Shown here piece after piece: positions 1-4,574 of a stretch of DNA of 7,037 nucleotides. A program made the translations under genes and the position numbers. Source of the stretch: Mycoplasmatota bacterium (GTDB taxonomy: Bacteria > Bacillota_I > Bacilli_A > Izemoplasmatales > Izemoplasmataceae). The notes beneath the pieces were generated by a model, which was not told the origin of the DNA, made no database searches, and was given only the letters and a program-made list of their open reading frames with translations. Position 1 is the stretch's first letter. Each line of letters starts with the position of its first letter. The stretch lies in assembly GCA_022712785.1 (NCBI GenBank), contig JAFLJX010000230.1, positions 1-7,037 on the forward strand. Reading direction: 5' to 3'.

Positions 1-1
1 A

Positions 2-289
2 CCAGGAACTTTATTCGTAAGATTAATTATGGGATTTGTTGTTGGGTGGATTTCTCAATCCAAACTAGGACAAGGTCACAACATTTATAAAAATGTATTA
101 GGAATAATCCTTGGTGGTCTTGTAATGATTATTGGATATTATCTTTATGAAGCTATATTTTTAACATCATTCGGAGCTGCATCACTTAGTTTTTTTGGTA
201 ATGGAGCACAGATTTTAATTGGTCTTTTCTCATTAGTAATTATTAAATATATACCAAATCCATTAGAAGATAAAAATGGATTCAAATAA
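2..289 (+). CDS. ECF transporter S component-like membrane protein, C-terminal part only
   Basis: The reading frame is open from the first bases of the window, so this is the last 95 residues of a longer protein; the ATG at 29 is internal. What is visible is hydrophobic: a PGTLFVRLIMGFVVGWIS segment, a second membrane span (about residues 35-56) ending in GYYLYEAIF, and a third after FFGNGAQ running to the C-terminus. The PGT...G(F/L)xxG pattern, the GYxLyEA motif and the small-residue xGNxxQ motif before the last helix match my memory of the S components of energy-coupling factor transporters of the PF07155/riboflavin-transporter-like group. These bind a vitamin or other micronutrient in the membrane and partner with the shared EcfA/A'/T module, none of which is seen here. 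The substrate cannot be told from this fragment. The gene ends at a strong terminator and is independent of the next gene. Confidence 0.7.
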   Translation, partial: PGTLFVRLIMGFVVGWISQSKLGQGHNIYKNVLGIILGGLVMIIGYYLYEAIFLTSFGAASLSFFGNGAQILIGLFSLVIIKYIPNPLEDKNGFK

Positions 290-317
290 GATAGACTTTA
301 AGTTTATCTTATTTTTT
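284..317 (+). terminator. Rho-independent terminator of the ECF S component-like gene
   Basis: AAATAAGATA (284-293) is perfectly complementary to TATCTTATTT (305-314). The stem extends inward by GACT/AGTT with one G-T pair, leaving a three-base loop, and six T's end at 317. The left arm contains the TAA stop codon (287-289). It is A+T-rich but long, and the hairpin plus T-run is typical of intrinsic termination. Confidence 0.85.
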
Positions 318-325
318 GATATAAT
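317..325 (+). promoter_or_regulatory. Probable extended -10 promoter for the PH-domain gene
   Basis: TGATATAAT matches the extended -10 pattern TGnTATAAT exactly and lies about 41 nt before the ATG at 366. The expected -35 position (around 297-302, inside the terminator stem) shows no good TTGACA match, which extended -10 promoters can tolerate. The promoter directly abuts the T-run of the upstream terminator. In DNA this AT-rich a chance TATAAT is possible, but position and the TG dinucleotide favour a real site. Confidence 0.55.
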
Positions 326-350
326 TAATTAAAACATAAATAGATATATG

Positions 351-358
351 AAGGAGTG
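351..358 (+). promoter_or_regulatory. Ribosome binding site that sets the PH gene start at 366
   Basis: AAGGAGTG pairs well with the 16S 3' end and is 7 nt from the ATG at 366. An in-frame ATG at 348 lies upstream of this site and has no Shine-Dalgarno of its own, so the shorter start is preferred. Confidence 0.75.
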
Positions 359-365
359 TAATAAA

Positions 366-734
366 ATGGTTGATTTTACTAATAAAAAATATTTAAAACT
401 TAAACAAGATAATAGTTATGGATCTAAAGTGGAAGAGTTAATAGTTCCGGGTGAAGAAATCATCGACTCATATAAATCTTTACGTGATGGATTAGTATTT
501 ACCACTAAAAGAATTATAGTCGTAAATAAAAAAGGAAAACTAGGTAAAAAGGTTGATTATTCTAGTTTACCATATTCTAAATTCAGTTCTTATTCAGTAG
601 AAACTGCAGGACATTTTGATTTAGACGCAGAGTTGCAAATCATAATTAGTGGTGTTGGACTTTTAACTTTTGAGTTTAAAGGTAAAAGCGATATAAAAGC
701 AATCTCTAGACATATTACTCAGGCAATAATTTAA
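366..734 (+). CDS. Bacterial PH-domain protein (PF08000/bPH_1 type)
   Basis: This 122-residue protein is soluble, with no signal peptide or membrane span. After a short lysine-rich leader (residues 1-25) it carries the hallmarks of the bacterial pleckstrin-homology family once called DUF1696: GEEII (29-33), RDGLVFTTKRI (40-50), GKKVDYSSLPY (60-70) and SVETAGHFDLDAEL (77-90), finishing in a helix (about 108-122). The length is normal for the family and the domain fills nearly the whole protein. Family members form rings of PH-fold subunits in crystal structures; their cellular role is not known to me, and lipid binding cannot be assumed. It appears to be a single-gene unit between a terminator and the next promoter. 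Identification of the family is firm; function is open. Confidence 0.88.
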   Translation: MVDFTNKKYLKLKQDNSYGSKVEELIVPGEEIIDSYKSLRDGLVFTTKRIIVVNKKGKLGKKVDYSSLPYSKFSSYSVETAGHFDLDAELQIIISGVGLLTFEFKGKSDIKAISRHITQAII

Positions 735-740
735 TTATTG
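724..740. repeat. Perfect AT-rich inverted repeat over the PH gene stop codon
   Basis: CAATAAT (724-730) and ATTATTG (734-740) are exact complements around a TTA centre. The dyad covers the stop codon and runs into the -35 element at 738-743. No T-run follows, so it is a poor terminator; it could be a weak hairpin protecting the message or an operator for the SDR promoter. Confidence 0.4.
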
Positions 741-766
741 ACAAAGCTAGACATATGGTTTATCTT
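738..766 (+). promoter_or_regulatory. Probable sigma-A promoter for the SDR gene
   Basis: A perfect -35 TTGACA (738-743) is followed by a 17-nt spacer and a -10 of TATCTT (761-766, four of six bases). This predicts a transcript start near 773 and a leader of about 40 nt. A dyad TTTATC/GATAAA (759-764 with 775-780, loop of 10) spans the -10 and start region and could be an operator. A second TATAAT at 786-791 has no suitable -35. Confidence 0.6.
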
Positions 767-812
767 TTTCATTGGATAAAGTGAATATAATTATAAATTA
801 AGGGGTGTATGT

Positions 813-1550
813 ATGCATATATTTATAACAGGTGGTTCTAAAGGTATTGGACGCGGAATGGTTGTTGAATTTTTAGGAAAAGGACACAATGTTTCGTTTA
901 CTGGAACAAGTGAATCAAGCGTGTCAAAATCAAGTTCAGGATTAAAAGGTAAGTTTTTGGGATTAGTATGTGATGTGAGAATTATGAAAAGTATTGAAAT
1001 GGCTAAAGATTCAGCTATCGCAAAATTTGGACTTATTGATATTTGGATAAATAACGCAGGTGTTGGGCAACCTCCTAAATATTTTTCTGATTTATCTGAA
1101 GATGATATAAGAGAAGTAATTGATGTAAATGTTTACGGTACTATTTTAGGTACTAATGTTGCTTTGAAAGAAATGAAAAAGCAAAAACATGGAATAGTAT
1201 ACAATATGGAAGGCCTTGGAAGTGATGGTAGAAAGATCCCTAAAACTATTGTATATGCATCTAGTAAAAGATTCCTAAGATATTTTAGTAATGCTGCTAA
1301 CAAAGAATTAGATGGCAATAAAGAAGTATTTGTTGGGACAGTTTCACCAGGAATGGTATTTACTAACTTATTAATGAAAGATAGTACTCCTGAAAGTATG
1401 AAGACTATTAATATTCTTGCTAATACGGTTGAGGAAGTTACTCCTTTCATAGTTGAAAAAATGATTAATGGTAAAAAGAACATAAATTGGTTAACTAGAA
1501 GAAAAGTAGTATTGAAATTTATTACAAATGTGTTTAAGAAAAAGAAATAA
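813..1550 (+). CDS. SDR-family oxidoreductase, NYC1/NOL (chlorophyll b reductase)-like
   Basis: This 245-residue short-chain dehydrogenase/reductase is probably cytosolic and NAD(P)H-dependent. It has the Rossmann glycine motif TGGSKGIG (6-13), an acidic CDV (53-55) at the adenine-contacting position, NNAG (80-83), N106 in DVNVYG, the catalytic pair Y148/K152 (YASSK) and the SPGMV nucleotide loop (178-182). The usual NxSS stretch is replaced by NMEGLGSDGR (131-140), so the catalytic serine is probably S137. That NMxGxGSxG signature, with RYF soon after YxxxK, is what I recall for plant NYC1/NOL and their bacterial relatives, not for FabG-type enzymes. The substrate is unknown; this organism is unlikely to make chlorophyll. 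K10 after the TGGS and the lack of an acidic residue after beta-2 (FTGTS) suggest NADPH preference. The C-terminus is strongly basic (FKKKK). ATG 813 has AAGGGG seven nt upstream (800-805), and the gene has its own promoter. Confidence 0.88.
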   Translation: MHIFITGGSKGIGRGMVVEFLGKGHNVSFTGTSESSVSKSSSGLKGKFLGLVCDVRIMKSIEMAKDSAIAKFGLIDIWINNAGVGQPPKYFSDLSEDDIREVIDVNVYGTILGTNVALKEMKKQKHGIVYNMEGLGSDGRKIPKTIVYASSKRFLRYFSNAANKELDGNKEVFVGTVSPGMVFTNLLMKDSTPESMKTINILANTVEEVTPFIVEKMINGKKNINWLTRRKVVLKFITNVFKKKK

Positions 1551-1551
1551 T

Positions 1552-1580
1552 ACAATAGTCTTTCTTATAAATACTGTTGT
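1552..1580. other. Stem-loop between the SDR gene and rlmN
   Basis: ACAATAGT (1552-1559) pairs with ACTGTTGT (1573-1580) with one G-T wobble around a 13-nt loop. It starts just after the SDR stop codon. No T-run follows (GTTATAATAA), so it is at best a weak terminator or a 3'-end processing/stability hairpin. Confidence 0.4.
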
Positions 1581-1588
1581 GTTATAAT
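1580..1588 (+). promoter_or_regulatory. Probable extended -10 promoter for rlmN
   Basis: TGTTATAAT is an exact TGnTATAAT extended -10. The -35 region (about 1560-1566, CTTTCTT) is poor. The transcript would start near 1595, very close to the ATG at 1604, giving a very short leader that retains only part of the Shine-Dalgarno. Read-through from the SDR gene may therefore also supply rlmN. Confidence 0.4.
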
Positions 1589-1593
1589 AACGT

Positions 1594-1600
1594 GGGTGAT
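1594..1600 (+). promoter_or_regulatory. Ribosome binding site choosing the rlmN start at 1604
   Basis: GGGTGAT matches the downstream half of the consensus AAAGGAGGTGATC and ends 3 nt before ATG 1604, the correct register for that half. An alternative TTG at 1577 would overlap the hairpin and add nine residues not typical of RlmN, so it is rejected. Confidence 0.65.
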
Positions 1601-1603
1601 TTT

Positions 1604-2623
1604 ATGGAAAATATATTTGATTTTACAATGAGTGAACTCGAAGACAGATTAGTTAATAAAGGTTACAAAAAGTTTAATGCTAGACAAGTCTTTGAGTGGT
1701 TATATAAAAAGAAAGTTTCTAAATTTGAAGACATGTCAAATCTTAGTAAAAAATTAAGAGAATACTTAATTAATAATTATGAGTATGCAACGCTAGAAGT
1801 TGAAACTCATCAATCTTCAAAAGATGGAACTGAAAAGTTCTTATTTAGACTCGAAGATTCTAATTTAATTGAGACAGTATTAATGAGACATGATTACGGA
1901 AATAGCGTTTGTGTTACAACTCAGTTAGGTTGTAATATTGGATGTAGTTTTTGTGCATCTGGGCTTCAAAAGAAAAAAAGAGATTTAGGTGCTCATGAAA
2001 TAGTTCTTCAAGTACTTAAAGTTGAACAATTAACTAAAGAAAGAGTTAGTCATGTTGTAGTTATGGGTATTGGAGAACCATTTGATAATTATTTAGCTAC
2101 AATGAGATTTGTAGATATAATCAATAATCCTTATGGTCTTGAAATTGGTGCTAGACATATTACTATCTCAACAAGTGGATTAGTTCCTAAAATTAAAGAA
2201 TTCGCAAATGAGGAAAAACAAGTTAACTTAGCAATAAGTTTACATGCTCCAACTAATGCGATTAGATCTAGATTAATGAAAATTAACGATACATATAGTA
2301 TTGAAGAACTTATTCAAGCATCAAAAGATTATGTTGAAAAGACAAACAGAAGAATTACTTTTGAATATATCTTACTTGATGGAATAAATGATGATTTAAA
2401 ACAAGCTAATCAATTAAGTGATTTATTAAGAGGAATTAACTGTTATGTCAATTTAATTAGATATAACTATGTTGCAGAATTCGCATATAGAGGAAGTAGT
2501 GAAGAGAGATCTAATGAGTTTTATCTTCAACTTAAAAGAAGAGGAATTAACGCTACTTTGAGAAAAGAAAAAGGCGGAGACATTGATGCTGCCTGTGGAC
2601 AACTAAGAAGTAAGAAGGTTTAG
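1604..2623 (+). CDS. rlmN: Dual-specificity 23S rRNA/tRNA (adenine-C2)-methyltransferase RlmN
   Basis: RlmN is a cytosolic radical-SAM enzyme that methylates C2 of adenine 2503 in 23S rRNA and, in E. coli, adenine 37 of some tRNAs. The 339-residue product has the family's usual length. It shows an N-terminal RNA-binding region (YKKFNARQVFEWLY, 21-34), the [4Fe-4S] cluster motif CNIGCSFC (C110, C114, C117), MGIGEPFDNY (154-163), SLHAPTNAIRSRLMKIN (212-228) and the C-terminal DIDAACGQL. The two reaction cysteines are present: C331 (E. coli C355, carries the methyl/methylene) and C103 (E. coli C118). The sequence follows the Lactobacillales/Bacilli style of RlmN; ETVLM (90-94) and AACGQL favour RlmN over Cfr, though both share the core. 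One oddity: the usually conserved LIP before (Y/W/V)N reads LIRYN (284-288). It is probably co-transcribed with the small membrane protein gene 27 nt downstream. Confidence 0.95.
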   Translation: MENIFDFTMSELEDRLVNKGYKKFNARQVFEWLYKKKVSKFEDMSNLSKKLREYLINNYEYATLEVETHQSSKDGTEKFLFRLEDSNLIETVLMRHDYGNSVCVTTQLGCNIGCSFCASGLQKKKRDLGAHEIVLQVLKVEQLTKERVSHVVVMGIGEPFDNYLATMRFVDIINNPYGLEIGARHITISTSGLVPKIKEFANEEKQVNLAISLHAPTNAIRSRLMKINDTYSIEELIQASKDYVEKTNRRITFEYILLDGINDDLKQANQLSDLLRGINCYVNLIRYNYVAEFAYRGSSEERSNEFYLQLKRRGINATLRKEKGGDIDAACGQLRSKKV

Positions 2624-2650
2624 AAAAATAAGTGAGGGATTGGAGTGCAT

Positions 2651-3136
2651 ATGAAAAAGTATTATGTAAGTTTCAGGAGTTATGGACTAATTTCTGTCAT
2701 ATTACCAGTAATTTTCATTCTTAATGGTATCTTAGTGTTAACTAGTGAAAATGATTATGGTGGATTTATGGGAAAAGTAAAATTATATACTAATATTATG
2801 TGGGTAATAATGGGATTAGTATTCATTGTTCAAGCCTATAGGATTTTTACAAAAAGAGTATACTTGGGAATAAATGAACAAAACATAATATATAAATTCA
2901 CAAGAAAAGGAATTACATTCGACTATAGTGATGCAGAGTTTTATACGGCAAAACAATCTGGGAATAGTTTTGTTATTCGCTATAAAAGTTTGAATAATGG
3001 CAAGAAAAAAGTTATACCTTTAAACATGTTTAATTCAGACCCTACTGAATTTTTTAAATTATTGAAAATGCATTCTCATAAGGACATATTTATTAAAAAA
3101 TATGGTGAAGAATTAAAACTATTTGAAATAGAATAA
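2651..3136 (+). CDS. Small two-TM membrane protein with probable PH-like cytosolic domain
   Basis: I do not recognise a named family. The 161-residue protein begins with a short polar head (MKKYYVSFRSYG), then TM1 (about 12-31), an outside-facing polar loop (32-45), TM2 (about 46-66) and a basic boundary (FTKR, 66-69), which by the positive-inside rule puts the rest in the cytosol. The tail (70-142) alternates short strands (YLGINEQNIIYKF, ITFDYSDAEFYTA, SFVIRYKS, KKKVIPLNMF) and ends in a helix (DPTEFFKLLKMH). That order resembles the PH-like fold of bacterial membrane bPH proteins; this is inference from pattern only. ATG 2651 is preferred over GTG 2645 because GGAG (2642-2645) lies 5 nt before the ATG and overlaps the GTG. 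It lies 27 nt after rlmN without a promoter or terminator between, so it is probably the last gene of that unit. No functional link to RlmN is implied. Confidence 0.7.
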   Translation: MKKYYVSFRSYGLISVILPVIFILNGILVLTSENDYGGFMGKVKLYTNIMWVIMGLVFIVQAYRIFTKRVYLGINEQNIIYKFTRKGITFDYSDAEFYTAKQSGNSFVIRYKSLNNGKKKVIPLNMFNSDPTEFFKLLKMHSHKDIFIKKYGEELKLFEIE

Positions 3137-3145
3137 TAAATTACT

Positions 3146-3171
3146 AAATGCACATGAAATTGTGCATTTTT
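3146..3171 (+). terminator. Rho-independent terminator after the rlmN unit
   Basis: AAATGCACA (3146-3154) is perfectly complementary to TGTGCATTT (3161-3169) with a six-base loop TGAAAT. Five T's (3167-3171) follow the GCA, then ATTT. It lies ten bases after the stop codon at 3136 and directly abuts the -35 element of the next promoter, so it insulates the TetR operon from the rlmN unit. Confidence 0.85.
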
Positions 3172-3173
3172 AT

Positions 3174-3202
3174 TTGACAAAAAAAGTAGAATATTTTATA
3201 AT
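3174..3202 (+). promoter_or_regulatory. Consensus sigma-A promoter of the tetR-ABC operon
   Basis: A perfect -35 TTGACA (3174-3179), an exact 17-nt spacer and a perfect -10 TATAAT (3197-3202) make this the strongest promoter in the window. The predicted start is about 3209, inside the first operator palindrome. A full-consensus promoter under a repressor suggests tight repression with high output once induced. Confidence 0.92.
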
Positions 3203-3203
3203 G

Positions 3204-3229
3204 TGAGTATACTCATATAAGTGCACTCA
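3204..3229. promoter_or_regulatory. Tandem palindromic operators, probably for the TetR-family protein
   Basis: TGAGTATACTCA (3204-3215) is a perfect 12-bp palindrome. A second copy, TAAGTGCACTCA (3218-3229), follows with its start 14 bp later and matches T(G/A)AGTnnACTCA with one mismatch to perfect symmetry. The pair starts one base after the -10 element and covers the predicted transcription start. TetR-family repressors commonly bind such dyads to block their own promoters, and the adjoining gene is of that family; the pairing itself is inference. Confidence 0.8.
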
Positions 3230-3246
3230 TATTAAGGGGGACAACT

Positions 3247-3867
3247 ATGGCAAGAATTTCAAAGGAAGAACAAGAAGTTGTTAAGAACAAAATATTAAAC
3301 GTATCCAGAAACTTATTTAATGATATAGGCTTTGATAAAACTTCAACAAAGATGATAAGTAAGGAAGCAGGAATTGCTGAAGGAACAATATTTAATTACT
3401 TTGGTACAAAAGACGAGATATTTTTTGAAGTCTTTTATAATGATTACATTGATAATGTTAAAAAGGGGTTATCTGTAGATATTGAAAGTGAAGATATTAT
3501 AGATGAAATATATCAGAATATCTGTAGCGTTCTAAAGAACATGTTGATGTTACCTAAAAAAGTATTGTTAGAAATGGGTTTAGTTACGATTAAAATTGCA
3601 AAGAAGAAACCTGAATTTTTAAAAAAAATGGCAAGTATTGATTTTAAATATATGGAAGAAGTAAAAAACTATTTGGAAAGGCTTATCTTTGAAAAAAAAT
3701 TATCAAACTTTGATTCTCAAATAATGAGCGAGATTTTATTTGGATCAATAGTTTATGATATAACGATCTATTTATATGAAAAAGATACTACTAAAAATGA
3801 TTTAAAGAAAAGTTTATATACAAAAATTAATACCTTGTTAAAAGCTTATATAATAGGAGGACAATAA
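3247..3867 (+). CDS. TetR/AcrR-family transcriptional repressor of the ABC transporter operon
   Basis: This 206-residue protein is a typical length for the family. The N-terminal DNA-binding domain is clear: ILNVSRNLFNDIGFDKTS (16-33), the helix-turn-helix STKMISKEAGIAEGTIFNYF (33-52) and the closing GTKDEIFFEVF (53-63). The rest (about 65-203) is an all-helical ligand and dimerisation domain, too variable to predict a ligand. ATG 3247 has AAGGGGG (3234-3240) six nt upstream. The gene is first in its operon and lies directly behind the twin palindromes, so negative autoregulation plus control of the downstream ABC genes is the simplest reading. Its stop codon is separated from the ATPase start by one base, and the AGGAGG for the ATPase (3855-3860) is inside this gene's last codons, implying coupled translation. 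Family assignment is firm; repressor function and ligand response are inferred. Confidence 0.93.
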   Translation: MARISKEEQEVVKNKILNVSRNLFNDIGFDKTSTKMISKEAGIAEGTIFNYFGTKDEIFFEVFYNDYIDNVKKGLSVDIESEDIIDEIYQNICSVLKNMLMLPKKVLLEMGLVTIKIAKKKPEFLKKMASIDFKYMEEVKNYLERLIFEKKLSNFDSQIMSEILFGSIVYDITIYLYEKDTTKNDLKKSLYTKINTLLKAYIIGGQ

Positions 3868-3868
3868 T

Positions 3869-4570
3869 ATGTCAATAAAATTAGAAAACGTTTCAAAGAT
3901 TTATAAAATGGGTGAAGTTGAAACTCACGCAGTTAAAAACGCTTCTTTAGAAATTCTAAAAGGAGAATTTGTTGTATTACTTGGACCTTCTGGTAGCGGT
4001 AAAAGCACAATGTTAAATATTTGTAGTGGACTTGATAATCCTACAAGTGGTATCATAAACATCGATGGAGAGATAATTAGTGATATGAATTCTAAGGAAT
4101 TAACTAAGTTTAGGAGAGATAACTTAGGGTTTATCTTTCAACAATATAATTTACTTCAAACACTTAGTGTTAAAGAAAATGTAGAAGTAGGTAGAGAAGT
4201 TTCTCTTCTCCCTTTTACTGTTGAAGAAGTGTTGGAAGAAGTTGGATTAACTCCTCAAACTGATAAATATCCTTTTCAATTAAGTGGTGGGGAACAGCAA
4301 CGTGTGAGTATTGCTCGCGCTGTTGTTAAAAATCCAAAAATAATGTTTTGTGATGAACCTACAGGTGCACTTGATGAGGATACAGCAAAAGAAGTTCTTG
4401 GAGTATTACAAAAATTAAACAAAATATATAATACTACAGTTATCCTTATTACACATAATCCAAGTATAGGTGCTATGGCTGATCGTATTATTAAATTAAA
4501 CTCTGGTGAAGTTGTTGAAGATATAAAAAATAAAGATAAGCTTGACGCTTCAGAGATTTCTTGGGGATAA
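3869..4570 (+). CDS. ABC transporter ATP-binding protein, MacB/LolD type
   Basis: This 233-residue cytosolic ATPase powers the permease encoded next to it. All nucleotide-binding motifs are intact: Walker A GPSGSGKST (39-47), Q-loop FIFQQYNLL (88-96), signature LSGGEQQ (138-144), Walker B IMFCDEP (158-164) with catalytic E163, D-loop GALD (166-169) and switch histidine H196 (ITHNPSI). The GxLxPTSG-like spacer, the FxFQQYNLL Q-loop and EPTGALD place it in the MacB/LolD/FtsE group, whose partners are FtsX-fold permeases that push on extracellular domains, as opposed to forming a classic channel. The group includes LolCDE, MacAB and BceAB/YtrBCEF-type systems; the substrate cannot be read from the ATPase. 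AGGAGG at 3855-3860 gives a strong start at ATG 3869. The C-terminal tail (about 215-233) is short and charged. Confidence 0.95.
   Translation: MSIKLENVSKIYKMGEVETHAVKNASLEILKGEFVVLLGPSGSGKSTMLNICSGLDNPTSGIINIDGEIISDMNSKELTKFRRDNLGFIFQQYNLLQTLSVKENVEVGREVSLLPFTVEEVLEEVGLTPQTDKYPFQLSGGEQQRVSIARAVVKNPKIMFCDEPTGALDEDTAKEVLGVLQKLNKIYNTTVILITHNPSIGAMADRIIKLNSGEVVEDIKNKDKLDASEISWG
4563..4568 (+). promoter_or_regulatory. Ribosome binding site choosing the permease start at 4575
   Basis: GGGGAT lies in the final codons of the ATPase gene and is 6 nt before ATG 4575. An in-frame TTG at 4542 would extend the protein by 11 residues inside the ATPase gene but lacks a Shine-Dalgarno and would place charged residues ahead of the usual MLFKN start. 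Confidence 0.65.
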
Positions 4571-4574
4571 ATAT

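Noticed and set aside
1133..1555. Open frame on the minus strand opposite the SDR gene
   Set aside because: It lies antisense to a gene with full SDR motifs, has low-complexity Phe/Leu/Ile-rich content from reverse-reading AT-rich codons, and lacks a ribosome binding site and family resemblance.
1577..1603. TTG at 1577 as the rlmN start
   Set aside because: It overlaps the intergenic hairpin and the -10 element, has no Shine-Dalgarno, and would add residues not typical of RlmN; ATG 1604 has a well-placed site.
1604..2623. Cfr antibiotic-resistance methyltransferase instead of RlmN
   Set aside because: The whole sequence follows Bacilli RlmN (GIGEPFDNY, SLHAPT, DIDAACGQL at the end), so a resistance role is not supported.
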